A stretch of 41,271 bases of DNA from an uncultured Bdellovibrionales bacterium (GTDB taxonomy: Bacteria > Bdellovibrionota > Bdellovibrionia > Bdellovibrionales > UBA1609), in contig CALGWV010000003.1 of assembly GCA_937936325.1 (NCBI GenBank), positions 1-41,271 on the forward strand. Reading direction: 5' to 3'. The notes beneath the pieces are model-generated. The model worked only from the letters and a program-made list of their open reading frames with translations. It was not told the origin of the DNA and did not search any database. Made by a program: the position numbers and the translations under genes. Numbering within the stretch: position 1 is the stretch's first letter; each line of letters starts with the position of its first letter. Positions 22,603 to 33,112 of this stretch are shown here, one piece after another.

Positions 22603-24012
22603 CTATTGGATTTTATTAACAAAATTGAAACCTGAAGATTCAAAAATCCAGTGAATAAATTTTTGCTTCAACTCTTCAAGTTGATCTTCACTTTGTGCTT
22701 CGAGTCGAATTGTAATGGCCGGTTGGGTGTTTGAAGCCCTTGCTAAAGCCCAACCCCCAAATGCCTTAATTCGAATTCCATCGACGTAGCTCACTTCATC
22801 CATAAACGCAGGCTTATTACTTTTTGTTTCAGTAACGAGTTGTTCAATGAGTTCAAATTTTTTATCATCATCAACATCGAGTCGATATTCTGGGGTTGTA
22901 AAAAGCTCAGGAAGATTTACCACTTCGCTGAGTTTCTTTTTTGAGCTTTCTAAAATTTCAATGAGTCTTAGTGCTGCGTAAAGGGCATCATCATAACCGT
23001 AGTTTCTGTCAGCAAAAAAGATATGACCTGAGAGTTCTCCGCCAAAAGGGGATTCTTCTATACGGACTTTATCTTTGACTAAGCTATGTCCCGTTTTCCA
23101 CATGATTGGGACACCACCTTGCTGTTTTACTAAATCATAAAAAGATTGTGTGCACTTTACATCCCCGATAATTTTAGCACCGGGGTGTTTTTTTAAAATA
23201 AATTCTGCATAAATAGCGAGAAGACTATCTGCGTAGAGCATCTTGCCGTTTTCATCAACCACGCCTATTCGGTCGGCGTCGCCGTCAAAGCCTATGCCCA
23301 CAAAAGCACCTATCTCTTTTACCTTGTCGGCAAGTTGAACCATGTTTTCAGCGACTGTGGGGTCAGGGTGATGAGCTGGAAATCTTCCATCAGGAGTTTC
23401 GTTGATAAAAGTAACATCTAACCCAACAGTTTCAAAAAGTTCACGACAGATCACACCTGCAGCTCCATGGGCACAATCAACCACTACAGGGATCCGGTTA
23501 TCAAAGTGGAATTCTTTTTTATATCTATTTAAGTAAGGTTCAAAAACATCAAGTTGGCACAAAGTCCCAGGGTTTTCAGAAACTGTATCCCAAAGGAGTG
23601 GATTTTCAATTCGTTTTTTTAAATCTTGGATTTGTAAACCATGTAAGGTTCTCTTCCCATAAGACATCTTGAATCCGTTATACTCTGGTGGGTTATGGCT
23701 GCCGGTGACCATAATAGATCCATCGACTTCTGGAAAATGAAAGCAAGAAAAGTAAGATAAAGGAGAGGTGATCATGCCCATGTCTAAAACATGTCCACCC
23801 ATTATTTGAATGCCTTCGGTCAAAGCTTGAAAGAGCGACGGACTAGAGAGTCGAGCATCATAACCTAAGCTGACATTAGGAGGTCTCCCTAACTTCATTT
23901 CAAGGCTCAAGCAAAAAGCAGCGCCTAAGCATTTGGCAAACTCTTCATCATAGTCTTTTCCGTAAACTCCACGTATATCGTACTCTCTATAAATTTGTGT
24001 ATTCCACTGCAT
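22603..24012 (-). CDS. Phosphomannomutase/phosphoglucomutase
   Basis: This alpha-D-phosphohexomutase interconverts hexose 1- and 6-phosphates and supplies sugar nucleotides for envelope polysaccharides. The phosphoserine loop is TGSHNP (S105), the magnesium loop is DGDADR (243-248), the sugar-binding loop is GGELSGH (324-330), and the phosphate-binding end carries RASNTQP. The start MQWNTQIYREYDIRGVYG and the 469-residue length fit the ManB/AlgC bacterial type. Sequence alone does not tell mannose from glucose preference. It follows pdxA by 20 bases on the same strand, so it is probably in the surA-pdxA transcript. Confidence 0.93.
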   Translation of the reverse strand: MQWNTQIYREYDIRGVYGKDYDEEFAKCLGAAFCLSLEMKLGRPPNVSLGYDARLSSPSLFQALTEGIQIMGGHVLDMGMITSPLSYFSCFHFPEVDGSIMVTGSHNPPEYNGFKMSYGKRTLHGLQIQDLKKRIENPLLWDTVSENPGTLCQLDVFEPYLNRYKKEFHFDNRIPVVVDCAHGAAGVICRELFETVGLDVTFINETPDGRFPAHHPDPTVAENMVQLADKVKEIGAFVGIGFDGDADRIGVVDENGKMLYADSLLAIYAEFILKKHPGAKIIGDVKCTQSFYDLVKQQGGVPIMWKTGHSLVKDKVRIEESPFGGELSGHIFFADRNYGYDDALYAALRLIEILESSKKKLSEVVNLPELFTTPEYRLDVDDDKKFELIEQLVTETKSNKPAFMDEVSYVDGIRIKAFGGWALARASNTQPAITIRLEAQSEDQLEELKQKFIHWIFESSGFNFVNKIQ

Positions 24013-24032
24013 ATGATTTACCCCTTAAGACC

Positions 24033-24980
24033 TTAAAATTCTATCTTATTGGCCGACATTTGATAAGCACCAAGAAGGGCGTCCATCATAGACCTGGGAT
24101 TGGCTTGGTTTAGGCCATAAAGTTCGAAGGCAGGTCCGTGATCCACACTGGTTCTTATAAAGGGAAGCCCCAAGGTCATTTGGTAGCCTGACATACCGTG
24201 GGCAGTTTTAAAAGCTATAAGGCCTTGGTCATGATAAAGGCTTAAGTATAAATCATATCTGTTTACAACTTCAGGAGTAAAAGCAGAATCAGGAGGAAGT
24301 GGCAATGAGTTATGTCCTAAATCCTGAAGCCAGGGTTTGAGTTTGTGATCTTCAAAAGAACCAATCAGTCCTGCATCGCCAGCATGAGGATTTAGACCTA
24401 ATACAGCTAATGTTTTTTTAGAATCATAGAGTTTAGAATTCAACTCTGAAGCCAAGTTGAAGCAAGATTTGAAGTTTTTTTGAGTGAGAGAGTCTTCAAC
24501 ATCTTTTAAAGGGATATGATCAGTAACTAAAACTACTGAAAATTTTTGACCAATGAAAGACATAAATAAATCTGATTTACCATGCAATTTTTTAAACAGT
24601 CCAGTGTGACCCATGACATTAAATCCAGCAGAGATAAACGATTCTTTGGTCAGTGGCCCTGTCACTAAGGCTTGCCAGTCATCAGGTGAATTTAAACAAA
24701 GTTTTGTGGCTAGCTCAACTTGTTGAGCTGCTAAAAGATTATTTTGAATCACCTGAAGACTAGGGGAAAGTGATTCAACTAGAGTTGGGGCTATAAATTC
24801 ATGAGTATTATAAGAGTGATCCAGTTTGGAGATAAAATCTTGGGGAGAGTCCAGGCCTAAAATACACCAATGAGCTTTAATTCTTTGTAAAGAGGGGGAG
24901 TTAAAGGCTTTCAGTAAAATTTCTGAACCCACACCCTTGGTTTCACCTGATGTAATAAGTATGTGCGGGAGTTGATTCAC
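24033..24980 (-). CDS. pdxA: 4-hydroxythreonine-4-phosphate dehydrogenase PdxA
   Basis: PdxA oxidises 4-phosphohydroxy-threonine in the DXP-dependent pyridoxal phosphate pathway. The likely metal-binding histidines are H155 (TDHIPL), H199 (NPHAG) and H250 (YHDQG), and the family segments VMGHTG, and SVDHGPAF at 278-285, are present. The 315-residue length is normal. It starts four bases after the SurA-like gene; surA-pdxA adjacency is also known in Escherichia coli. Confidence 0.94.
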   Translation of the reverse strand: MNQLPHILITSGETKGVGSEILLKAFNSPSLQRIKAHWCILGLDSPQDFISKLDHSYNTHEFIAPTLVESLSPSLQVIQNNLLAAQQVELATKLCLNSPDDWQALVTGPLTKESFISAGFNVMGHTGLFKKLHGKSDLFMSFIGQKFSVVLVTDHIPLKDVEDSLTQKNFKSCFNLASELNSKLYDSKKTLAVLGLNPHAGDAGLIGSFEDHKLKPWLQDLGHNSLPLPPDSAFTPEVVNRYDLYLSLYHDQGLIAFKTAHGMSGYQMTLGLPFIRTSVDHGPAFELYGLNQANPRSMMDALLGAYQMSANKIEF

Positions 24981-24984
24981 GATT

Positions 24985-25890
24985 TTAAACTTTTAGGTCG
25001 CTGGATTTTCTTTTAAGCCAACTACGAATATTATCAAGCATGTACTTTTGTCTTAACTCTGCTTTGAGTTTCATAATTTCAGGCGTATTGGGTAAAGCTT
25101 TGATCTTACTCTTTTCTTCAATTTTAAGAATATAGTATTTATCTTCCACAGCAATGGGTTGAGTGACACCGGAAGAATCCACCTCGTCTAACGCTGCTTG
25201 GAAATCATCCATGAGATCTCCTTGGTTAAAATTTCCAAATGGAGCATTCACTTTGACTTTTGCATTCAGACTCACAGATTGCCAACCTTTGGCTATGGCT
25301 TGAGATCTAGTTTTTAAGGCGTCGCCTTGGCTTCCTTTCACGATGATATGAGAAAGCTTATATCTAAAGGAGGGGACAAGTGTCGCGCCAGTTTTGAGCT
25401 TCTGTAGTACATCTTGGTCATTCACCTTAACCCTTGGTGAAATTTCGACTCCAATTACACGGCTGACTTGAAGAGAGTTTTTTAAAAACTCTCGATAGTC
25501 CTCATAGTCAATGTTTTCTCTGGCCAGTTGAACTTTAAATTCTTCTAAACTGAGATTGCTCCTTCCTGCAATGGAATTAATTTTTTGAGTGATTTCGTCA
25601 TCGCTGACTTTGCCTCTGAGGTCTTTGCTAAAATGGTTCTTAAAGATCTCAAGATACTTAAAATAATTAATTTGAGTTTGTTTATCCGTTTTTAAAGACT
25701 CCAGCTCAAAGACTTGAGCTATAGCTTGCTCCACAAGCACTCCTCTTTCTAAATTCTTTTTAAACCGAGTAAGGTCTGAAGTCAGTATGGGTCTTTTTAA
25801 AACCACAGCTTCAACCTGATCAATGATTTTAGAAAAAGAAGGAAGGCAAAAGACGGAGCTAAGAAGTAAGACAAATAGATTTTTTTTCAT
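24985..25890 (-). CDS. surA: SurA-like periplasmic chaperone
   Basis: The 301-residue product starts with a signal peptide (MKKNLFVLLLSSVFCLPSFS) followed by KIIDQVEAVVLKRPIL, the typical SurA N-terminal opening (IDxVxAVVNxxxI). Residues 20-160 form the helical chaperone module. A single C-terminal parvulin-like domain (about 170-270, with YKLSHIIVK) is degenerate: the usual GGDLG is reduced to NQGDLMDDF. It probably acts as a chaperone for outer-membrane proteins rather than an isomerase. Location next to pdxA supports the SurA assignment. Confidence 0.82.
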   Translation of the reverse strand: MKKNLFVLLLSSVFCLPSFSKIIDQVEAVVLKRPILTSDLTRFKKNLERGVLVEQAIAQVFELESLKTDKQTQINYFKYLEIFKNHFSKDLRGKVSDDEITQKINSIAGRSNLSLEEFKVQLARENIDYEDYREFLKNSLQVSRVIGVEISPRVKVNDQDVLQKLKTGATLVPSFRYKLSHIIVKGSQGDALKTRSQAIAKGWQSVSLNAKVKVNAPFGNFNQGDLMDDFQAALDEVDSSGVTQPIAVEDKYYILKIEEKSKIKALPNTPEIMKLKAELRQKYMLDNIRSWLKRKSSDLKV

Positions 25891-26002
25891 CCCTTCTTTA
25901 TATCAAAAAATTCTCTAATTGTAATATAGATTAAGTCTAAAATTAGGGGTTCATGACTTAATGAGGAAAGTGAGCTCTTATATCATACCTGGCTTCCAAT
26001 GA

Positions 26003-26944
26003 TTAAAATAGCTTTGGGTCAAATTGAATGTCTTCGATGAGTTTATAGGCTATTTGGACCTCTTCAGCCTCAATTTGGCTTTGAAGCCAAGAGGCCAAAA
26101 GTCGGCTTTCTTGAGCTGCCAGGTACTGGGCTGTATATTCTTTTTTAAAATCTTCATAGTTATGAGTGATATACTTCTGTTTTTTTGTTGAAAAAAACAA
26201 ATGATATTGGTCATTGATTTCTTTTGGGTCAGTCACTTTATTCAAAGACGATGAAGTACAAGTTTTATAGAAAAATGAGGTCTCTTCCAGCCATCCTAAA
26301 TCCCCGCCTTTAAACTTGGACGGGCTTAGTGAATACTTTGTGGCAAAAGTTTTGAACTTTTCTAGGTTTGCTGCTTTAAGCTCAGTTTGAATGTCTTTGG
26401 CTTTGTCTTCAGTGTCGACCACTATATGAAATAGTCGACAGTAGGGGCCCGTTCTTTTTTGAAATTTTTTCTTGATTTCAGAATTTTCAAGAGGCTTCCA
26501 GTCTCCATAACCAGGAAGTTTTTCAATTACTTTTTGAGTTAGGATTTCAAAAGAGGCGTTTTTTTTCCACTGATTATAATCTGTTTGAGTTTCTCTGGCG
26601 AGGCTACGGAAAGACATCAGATCTGGAAAGTATTCCTTTTCTTGCGAAAGTTTTAAATCTAAGTCTTCTTTTTTAACAAAAATGCTGTTGTCTTTGGCGT
26701 ACTGTAAAATCAAAACTTCTTGAAGGAGTTCTTTTAAGCTGAGAGTTTTTATTTGTTGTAAGGATTCTGGAGAATGGTTTTTGAGTTCAGTATTATCAAG
26801 CTTAGAGTGAACTTGTGAAATAAAGTCATTAAGATATAAAATTTGGTCTTTATACTTTATTAATTCTGGGTTTGAGTTGAGTTGTTTTTTTTCACAACCT
26901 AGAAACAAAAATATAAAAAAAAAGAAAACCCAGATGTATTGCAT
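26003..26944 (-). CDS. PpiC-type peptidyl-prolyl isomerase lipoprotein
   Basis: The N-terminus MQYIWVFFFFIFLFLGC is a lipoprotein signal; the lipobox cysteine is residue 17. A SurA-like helical region follows, then a parvulin domain with YCRLFHIVVD, FATKYSLSPSKFKGGDLGW and the family layout, at about residues 172-255. The C-terminal part is helical. It is probably a membrane-anchored folding factor in the periplasm. It is the second of three folding genes in a row. Confidence 0.82.
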   Translation of the reverse strand: MQYIWVFFFFIFLFLGCEKKQLNSNPELIKYKDQILYLNDFISQVHSKLDNTELKNHSPESLQQIKTLSLKELLQEVLILQYAKDNSIFVKKEDLDLKLSQEKEYFPDLMSFRSLARETQTDYNQWKKNASFEILTQKVIEKLPGYGDWKPLENSEIKKKFQKRTGPYCRLFHIVVDTEDKAKDIQTELKAANLEKFKTFATKYSLSPSKFKGGDLGWLEETSFFYKTCTSSSLNKVTDPKEINDQYHLFFSTKKQKYITHNYEDFKKEYTAQYLAAQESRLLASWLQSQIEAEEVQIAYKLIEDIQFDPKLF

Positions 26945-26995
26945 AAGACAAACAGTCTGGGTCTAAATCAATTAAAACTCAATACAGATAAAGGC

Positions 26996-27823
26996 TTATC
27001 GCACCTGGCTTAAAAGCTTTTGATTGACCTGAATTTTATATTTAGGTTTGATTTGTTTAAAGAAGCCATCAAAGATTCTCTTTCTTTTGGCATCAAAGAT
27101 GGCCATTCGGATGGGTTCTTTTGGAGCACTGTCGTAGGACATGCGACCTGTGACTTTCAAAATATGAAAACCAAATTGAGTCTGTATAATTCCAGCAACG
27201 CCGTTTTGTGGAGTTTTAAGAGCGGCCTGATAGTACTTAGGGTTTATGCTATGCATAGAGTGGTATCCCACATCTCCACCAGAATTTTTATTAAGCTCAT
27301 CTTCACTATAAAGTTTCACTAAGTCTGCAAATTTTCTTTTAGAAGCTTTTACATCTCTATAAATTTTAGTCGCCCTGGATTTGGCCTCATTAACCTGAGA
27401 GGCTTTAGCTCCAAAGGGGATTCTCACCAAAATATGGCTTGTGCGTATATTGGGATACTTTGAGTAATAGGCTCTCATCTCGTTGGGGCTTGGCACTCCA
27501 ATTTTTTCTACAGAAGGTCCAATTTTTTTCTCTAAATAGGCTTTATAAAGAGTTTGCTCTAACATTTTTTTGACTTCTGTATCTTGGCTCACTCCATTTT
27601 TTTTAGCTTCTTGGAGGCCCACCTTAAAACGAATCCAGTCTTCCATAAACTCGTTTGCTGTTGGTGGAACGGGCATAGAAGCCATAAGCCTTTTGGCTCT
27701 GCTATAGTCTTTTTTGAACTCAGAAAGCTTCACCCTTTCGTTGCCTATTTGGGCAATTGTGGGATCTGCCGCAAAAGCTGACTTAGCAAATAAAATGATT
27801 AAAATAATTTTGAATAAACCCAT
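26996..27823 (-). CDS. Secreted PpiC-type peptidyl-prolyl cis-trans isomerase
   Basis: The product has a signal peptide ending AFA at about residue 18, then a helical N-domain and a full parvulin domain: SHILVRIP, FADLVKLYSED, NSGGDVGYHS and QTQFGFHILKV (about residues 130-235). All typical parvulin motifs are present, so this one should be an active isomerase. I start it at the ATG at 27823, which has GAGGGG upstream; a GTG at 27832 would be too close to that site. It is the first of the folding-factor run. Confidence 0.88.
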   Translation of the reverse strand: MGLFKIILIILFAKSAFAADPTIAQIGNERVKLSEFKKDYSRAKRLMASMPVPPTANEFMEDWIRFKVGLQEAKKNGVSQDTEVKKMLEQTLYKAYLEKKIGPSVEKIGVPSPNEMRAYYSKYPNIRTSHILVRIPFGAKASQVNEAKSRATKIYRDVKASKRKFADLVKLYSEDELNKNSGGDVGYHSMHSINPKYYQAALKTPQNGVAGIIQTQFGFHILKVTGRMSYDSAPKEPIRMAIFDAKRKRIFDGFFKQIKPKYKIQVNQKLLSQVR

Positions 27824-27878
27824 ATCTAGCACCCCTCACCACTTAAATCACTAGGAAAACTGTTTCAAGCCATAGTGT

Positions 27879-28550
27879 TTAGTTTATAGAGTTATATTCG
27901 GCGTTTTTCTCAGTTTGTATGAGCTGAGCCTTCAAAAGCTCCTTGTTGGCGGGAGATTTTGGATCTTGGTCCAGGCCTTCAAGAGGGCCATCAATACGAA
28001 AGTGAACCCTGCTAAATGGTAGAGGGATTTGTGTTTGATCCCAGGTGTTTTTTAAGATTTTTAATGAGCTAGAGTGGACCGAGGCTGTAAAAATGGGAGC
28101 CCCTGTTTTAATCGCCATATCAAAAATGCCTGGCTTCACAGTTCTTCGAGGGCCTTTTCGCCCACCATCTACGGCGACACCGCCCCAGTGGGTCCCAGTA
28201 TGAATATGATCGAGCATATATTTAAGGGCTCCGACCCCTCCTGAACCTGAAGAGCCCCTAGCTACTTTGGAGCCAAAATGCTTCAGGACTTCGGCTATAA
28301 ATCGTCCGTCTGAGCTTTTAGAAACCACGGTAATGATCTTATGATATCGAGTGATAAATAAAGAAGTGAATAAATGCTCATGCCAGAAAGCAATAAGTAA
28401 GGGCTTATTATTATCGCTAAGTTTAGTGAATTCAGGAGAAAATACTATTTTTTTACTCCAGCTAAAGGCTAAGAGTCGGTAAGCCCAGCAAAAAAGCCAG
28501 ACTCCCAATCTGAAAATCACTCTATTAAAGAGCTTTTTTAAAGGCTTCAT
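27879..28550 (-). CDS. DUF374 lysophospholipid acyltransferase-like protein
   Basis: The protein shows the DUF374 layout: a membrane-associated N-terminus, FWHEHLF, the segment [23 protein letters not shown] with a GSGG turn, and [16 protein letters not shown]. In this family acyl chains are attached to envelope lipids or lipid A precursors; the exact acceptor here is unknown. The frame opens at a TTG at 28565, but I prefer the ATG at 28550 (224 residues). It overlaps the etfA 3' end, so it belongs to the etf transcript. Confidence 0.8.
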   Translation of the reverse strand: MKPLKKLFNRVIFRLGVWLFCWAYRLLAFSWSKKIVFSPEFTKLSDNNKPLLIAFWHEHLFTSLFITRYHKIITVVSKSSDGRFIAEVLKHFGSKVARGSSGSGGVGALKYMLDHIHTGTHWGGVAVDGGRKGPRRTVKPGIFDMAIKTGAPIFTASVHSSSLKILKNTWDQTQIPLPFSRVHFRIDGPLEGLDQDPKSPANKELLKAQLIQTEKNAEYNSIN

Positions 28551-29478
28551 TGAGTTTTGGAACAAGCTCTAAAGCATCGCCAACAATCCCATAAGTGGCT
28601 TTTTCAAAAATGGGGGCCTCTTTATCTGTATTAATAGCCACGATGACTTTGCTGCTACTCATTCCAGCTAAATGCTGAATAGCTCCTGAAATCCCGCATG
28701 CAATATAAAGGTTTGGTGAAACCGTTTTTCCTGTTTGCCCAACTTGCATGGAGTGCGCCACCCAACCGACGTCCACAACAGCTCTTGAGGCTCCCACTGT
28801 GGCACCGAGAGTGTCCGCCAAGTCTTCTAAAAGTTTGAAGTTTTCAGGTTCTTTCATTCCACGCCCACCAGAAACAATACGGCTGGCTTCAGTAAGATCT
28901 TGTTTTTCTGAGCTGCCTTTAACTGAGATTTTTAGAACGCAACCAGGAGCTGATGGAGAAGCCTCAAAAGTTTCAATCTGGATTGTGGAAGGGGACTCTG
29001 GCGTCTGCACTTGGATTTGGTTGGGGCGCATAAGGATCCCCACCGGCCCTTCGCCTTCAAATTTAATAGAGCTTATACACTTTCCAGCGTAGAGAGGTTT
29101 TTGAGCCTTAAACTGCCCAGCGTCGAGACTCAGCGCAATCACATCTGAAACCACACTGCCCTGACTCTTATAAATACCCGCAGCCACGAACTCCTTAGTC
29201 TGTGTGTTAGAAGTCGCTAAAACGGCTTTAGATTGTTTTGCTGAAACCAAATTGGCTAAGGCTTCCCCCCAACCCATGGAGCTATATGAATCTCCAGTAT
29301 TCGTCATTTGGATATAACTAGGGACTCCCGCATTTTCTAAATCCGTTTTTTGCTCTGGAGTGAGTTCTGCAAATCCAAAGCAGGCAAAATTCTGTTTTTG
29401 CTCAAGGCACCATGAAGAAAGTTCTTTAGTGCTGTTTTTTAATTTATTTTGATCAAATTCCGCATAACATAAAATCAT
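28525..29478 (-). CDS. etfA: Electron transfer flavoprotein alpha subunit
   Basis: EtfA binds FAD and passes electrons from acyl-CoA and other dehydrogenases to the quinone pool. The C-terminal FAD domain has [39 protein letters not shown] and [12 protein letters not shown]. Length 317 is normal. It follows etfB by 51 bases on the same strand and runs into the DUF374 gene. Confidence 0.95.
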   Translation of the reverse strand: MILCYAEFDQNKLKNSTKELSSWCLEQKQNFACFGFAELTPEQKTDLENAGVPSYIQMTNTGDSYSSMGWGEALANLVSAKQSKAVLATSNTQTKEFVAAGIYKSQGSVVSDVIALSLDAGQFKAQKPLYAGKCISSIKFEGEGPVGILMRPNQIQVQTPESPSTIQIETFEASPSAPGCVLKISVKGSSEKQDLTEASRIVSGGRGMKEPENFKLLEDLADTLGATVGASRAVVDVGWVAHSMQVGQTGKTVSPNLYIACGISGAIQHLAGMSSSKVIVAINTDKEAPIFEKATYGIVGDALELVPKLNEAFKKAL

Positions 29479-29529
29479 AATTCAGATCTCCTCAAGTTTT
29501 TTTTTCTACCAGATAGCCTCGGGCGCGAT

Positions 29530-30300
29530 TTAAATGACCTTGGCTTCATTTCTCAGTTTTTCAACAAGTTCTTCTACAGAGTGATCTCCATCAAGCATTT
29601 GAACGGTGGCCTTAGCTGGAGGCATTGTAAAATCATAATAAACAGATTTTGTTGGTACATCTGAAAGCTCTAAAGAGGCTAGATCTATCTTTTCCAAGGG
29701 TTTCTTTTTGGCTTTCATGATTCCTGGTAAGCTCACAAAACGAGGTTGATTTAAACCTTTGTTGGCCGTAACCACACCAGGTAAGGTCATTTCATAGGTT
29801 TCTGTGACTCCACCTTCAATTTGTCGCGTCAGCTCAAGGCTTGTTGGAGATTGAACCTCAAGTTTTGAAACAGCTGCAACATAGGGAAGGCTCATTTCTT
29901 GAGCTAACTGAGCCCCAAGAAAAGCTTCGTTAGTGTCTATGGCCAGTTTGCCAAGAAGCACTAATCCAGCGTCTCCTTTTTTAGAGATACAGCGAGCTAA
30001 GGCTTGGGTGAGTTGGCGCGAGTCTAAGTTCTCAGGAGTTTCAACATGAAGGGCCTCGTCACAACCCATGGCTAGGGCAGATCTTAAGGCTTTTGTGACT
30101 CTTTCTGGTCCAACGGAAAGAGCGATGACTTTATCAGCACCTAGAGCCTCTTTTTTTTGAAGAGCCTCTTCAATGGCAAATTCGTCATAGGGGTTCAAGA
30201 TCCAATTCACACTGGAGGTTTCAATTCCTTGGCCATCAGATTGAATTTGAATTTTAGTCTCAGTATCAGGGACTTGTTTTATACAAACAAAAATATTCAT
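29530..30300 (-). CDS. etfB: Electron transfer flavoprotein beta subunit
   Basis: EtfB holds AMP and helps the alpha subunit bind and release electrons. The start MNIFVCIKQVPDTETKI is the family opening, followed by NPYDEFAIEEAL and the ALAMGCDEALHV segment. LARCISKKGDAGLVLLGKLAIDTN and VVTANKGLNQPRFVSLPGIMKAKKKP are also typical. The 256-residue length fits. The gene is divergent from sdhC; the 156-base gap should hold promoters for both operons. Confidence 0.95.
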   Translation of the reverse strand: MNIFVCIKQVPDTETKIQIQSDGQGIETSSVNWILNPYDEFAIEEALQKKEALGADKVIALSVGPERVTKALRSALAMGCDEALHVETPENLDSRQLTQALARCISKKGDAGLVLLGKLAIDTNEAFLGAQLAQEMSLPYVAAVSKLEVQSPTSLELTRQIEGGVTETYEMTLPGVVTANKGLNQPRFVSLPGIMKAKKKPLEKIDLASLELSDVPTKSVYYDFTMPPAKATVQMLDGDHSVEELVEKLRNEAKVI

Positions 30301-30456
30301 GTGTGTTCTCCCAAAACTAATTAAAGAAAATATTTGAACAAGATTTAATATAGAAAAATACTATTTTTTAAGCCTATGGGCACGACTCATTATGGACAAA
30401 ACAGACAAGCTCATTTAGTTTAGAAGATCTTTTCTCAAAAGCTCAAGGATAAATTC

Positions 30457-31125
30457 ATGATTAAATTTTTAAAATCTTCTATAGGCAGCAAGCAAGTGAT
30501 TGGTCTTGCCGGCCTGGGTTTAGCCGTTTTTGTGTTCGCCCATATGGCTGGGAATATGCTAATTTTCGTCAGTCCCGAGGCTTACAATAAATATGGACAT
30601 GCCCTGACCAGCAATCCCTTAATTTATTTTGCTGAGGCAGGTTTGGTGGCCATATTTTTGGGGCACGTGATCTTAAGCCTTTGGCTCAGCTGGAAGAACT
30701 GGAAGAGTCGTGGCTCCCAAGCCTACACTTATAAAAAACCAAAAAAAACAAAAGCTTCTCTAGCCTCAAGAACTATGTGGGCCCAGGGCTTAGTCATTTT
30801 GGTTTTTATTATTTTGCATCTGCTCACATTTAAATTCGCTAACGATGGTTACTATGTTGAGTACGGTGGCGAGAAAATGAGAGATCTTCACCGCCTTATG
30901 ATTGAAGTCTTTCAACAGCCTCTTTATGTTGTGGGTTATACATTCTGCTTACTTCTTTTATGGGGGCATCTCAGCCATGGAGTCTCTTCAGTGTTTCAAT
31001 CTTTAGGGATGACAGGTGAAAGATCTGCTCCTGCGGTTAAAACGATTGGATGGATTTACGCACTTGTTGTGTGTTTAGGTTTTATCTCTCAGCCTCTTTA
31101 TGTTTACTTCTTTTACTCAGCTTAA
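30457..31125 (+). CDS. sdhC: Succinate dehydrogenase cytochrome b subunit
   Basis: This 222-residue subunit anchors the dehydrogenase in the membrane and carries b-type hemes. It has five hydrophobic helices and several conserved histidines in membrane segments (FAHMAGN near residue 29, LGHVILS, ILHLLTF, LLWGHLSHG). The single large anchor and pattern match the di-heme type found in Bacteroidetes, Firmicutes and delta/epsilon groups, so no sdhD is needed. AAGGATAAATTC precedes the ATG. It ends nine bases before sdhA. Confidence 0.93.
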   Translation: MIKFLKSSIGSKQVIGLAGLGLAVFVFAHMAGNMLIFVSPEAYNKYGHALTSNPLIYFAEAGLVAIFLGHVILSLWLSWKNWKSRGSQAYTYKKPKKTKASLASRTMWAQGLVILVFIILHLLTFKFANDGYYVEYGGEKMRDLHRLMIEVFQQPLYVVGYTFCLLLLWGHLSHGVSSVFQSLGMTGERSAPAVKTIGWIYALVVCLGFISQPLYVYFFYSA

Positions 31126-31134
31126 GGTGAAATT

Positions 31135-33054
31135 ATGAATTTTGATTCTCACTCTCCAACAGGTCCAATAGAAACTTCTTGGGAAAGACATAAATTTGAT
31201 ATCAATTTAGTGAACCCCTCCAACAAAAGAAAATTCGATATTATTGTTGTAGGGACAGGTTTAGCTGGAGCTTCAGCTTCGGCCACTTTGGCTGAACTAG
31301 GATACAAAGTAAAAAGTTTTACTTTTCATGATTCCCCTAGGCGTGCTCATTCGATTGCGGCCCAAGGTGGGATCAACGCAGCTAAGAATTATCAAAATGA
31401 TGGGGATTCAGTCAAAAGACTTTTTTACGATACAGTGAAAGGGGGAGACTTTAGATCTCGAGAATCCAATGTGTATCGTCTGTCGCAGGTTTCAAATGAA
31501 ATTATTGATCAGTGTGTGGCTCAAGGGGTTCCTTTTGCTAGAGACTACGGCGGTCTTTTAACAAATAGATCTTTTGGGGGAGCTCAGGTTTCTAGAACCT
31601 TCTATGCTCGAGGACAAACAGGGCAACAGCTTTTACTTGGAGCCTATTCCGCCATGATGAGACAGGTGGATAAGGGGAACATCGAACTCCACACTCGTCG
31701 TGAAATGATGGATCTCGTAACCATCAACGATCAAGCCCGAGGAATCACGGTTAGAAATCTTGTGACTGGCGAAATTGAATCCCATAGTGCCCACGCTGTT
31801 TTATTGGCAAGTGGTGGGTACGGAAATGTATTTTATTTATCTACGAATGCAAAAAATTCAAACTGTTCTGCTTTATGGAGAGCTCACCAAAAAGGGGCGG
31901 CTTTTGCCAATCCTTGTTACACCCAAATACATCCTACGTGTATTCCTGTTTCAGGGGAGTATCAATCCAAGCTGACTCTTATGTCCGAGTCCTTAAGAAA
32001 CGACGGACGTGTTTGGGTGCCAGAGGATAAGTCTGATAAAAGACATCCTAGTGAAATCAGTGATGCCCAAAGGGATTACTATTTAGAAAGAGTTTATCCA
32101 AGTTTTGGGAACCTGGCGCCACGTGATGTGGCCTCTAGACAGGCCAAATACAGAATTGATGAAGGCCGTGGTGTGGGTAAAACTGAAAAAGCCGTTTACC
32201 TGGATTTTCGCGATGCTATAACTAGGCTTGGTGAAAACACTATAAAAGAGCGTTATGGAAACCTCTTTCAAATGTACCAAAAGATCACTGGTGAGAATCC
32301 TTACAAACAACCTATGAGAATTTATCCGGCAGTCCATTACACGATGGGGGGCCTTTGGGTGGATTACAATTTACAAAGCACAATTCCTGGCCTTCATGTT
32401 TTAGGTGAAGCCAACTTTTCTGATCACGGAGCTAATCGCTTGGGAGCCTCAGCTTTGATGCAAGGTTTGGCCGATGGCTATTTTGTGATCCCAGCAACCC
32501 TGGGACATTATTTAGCCTCTCATAGTTTGCAGGATGTGAGCCTCTCCCATGAGGCCTTTAAGCAAAGCCAAGAGGATGTAAAACAGCGTCTTTCTGCCAT
32601 GCTCAGCAATAAAGGGAGCAAGACTGTGGATGAGTTTCATAGAGAGTTAGGGCTAATCATGTGGGAGCATGTAGGCATGTCTCGAAACGCAGAAGGTTTG
32701 AAAACCGCCATCACTCAAATACAAAAACTCCGTGAAGAGTATGAGCATCAGGTTTTGATACCAGGAGATGAAAACTTTAAAAATGATGAACTAGAAAAAG
32801 CAGCCCGAGTTCAGGACTTTTTAGAATTAGGTGAACTCATGGCTTTAGACGCCCTTAAGCGTGAAGAAAGCTGTGGGGGACACTTTAGAGAAGAGTATCA
32901 AACTGCTGATGGTGAAGCCCTGAGAAACGATGAAGAGTTTTGCCATTCCGCCGCCTTCACTTATGATAAAGGAACGGGTAAAGCCAGCTGGACACGGCAT
33001 GAAGAAAAACTTGAGTTTGAAAACGTAAAACTCAGTACAAGAAGTTATAAATAA
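31135..33054 (+). CDS. sdhA: Succinate dehydrogenase/fumarate reductase flavoprotein subunit
   Basis: SdhA oxidises succinate using covalently bound FAD. The Rossmann motif is GTGLAG (40-45), the FAD-linked histidine is H72 in [15 protein letters not shown]. Other family segments include [29 protein letters not shown] and [21 protein letters not shown]. The 639-residue length fits the Bacteroidetes/Bacillus-like long type. After it, 259 bases separate it from sdhB, unusually long for this operon and filled by a large palindrome. Confidence 0.97.
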   Translation: MNFDSHSPTGPIETSWERHKFDINLVNPSNKRKFDIIVVGTGLAGASASATLAELGYKVKSFTFHDSPRRAHSIAAQGGINAAKNYQNDGDSVKRLFYDTVKGGDFRSRESNVYRLSQVSNEIIDQCVAQGVPFARDYGGLLTNRSFGGAQVSRTFYARGQTGQQLLLGAYSAMMRQVDKGNIELHTRREMMDLVTINDQARGITVRNLVTGEIESHSAHAVLLASGGYGNVFYLSTNAKNSNCSALWRAHQKGAAFANPCYTQIHPTCIPVSGEYQSKLTLMSESLRNDGRVWVPEDKSDKRHPSEISDAQRDYYLERVYPSFGNLAPRDVASRQAKYRIDEGRGVGKTEKAVYLDFRDAITRLGENTIKERYGNLFQMYQKITGENPYKQPMRIYPAVHYTMGGLWVDYNLQSTIPGLHVLGEANFSDHGANRLGASALMQGLADGYFVIPATLGHYLASHSLQDVSLSHEAFKQSQEDVKQRLSAMLSNKGSKTVDEFHRELGLIMWEHVGMSRNAEGLKTAITQIQKLREEYEHQVLIPGDENFKNDELEKAARVQDFLELGELMALDALKREESCGGHFREEYQTADGEALRNDEEFCHSAAFTYDKGTGKASWTRHEEKLEFENVKLSTRSYK

Positions 33055-33112
33055 AAAATATTTACAATATATCTTGTAAATAAAAAAAGTTTATAAAAAT
33101 TTTAGATTACTT

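Noticed and set aside
22581-22603. GAAAATTTT/AAAATTTTC inverted repeat at the end of the phosphohexomutase gene
   Set aside because: Stem is nearly all A-T and overlaps the stop codon; too weak to call a terminator.
33059-33082. 9-bp AT-only hairpin just after sdhA
   Set aside because: It is followed by A rather than T on the coding strand, so it is not a convincing terminator.
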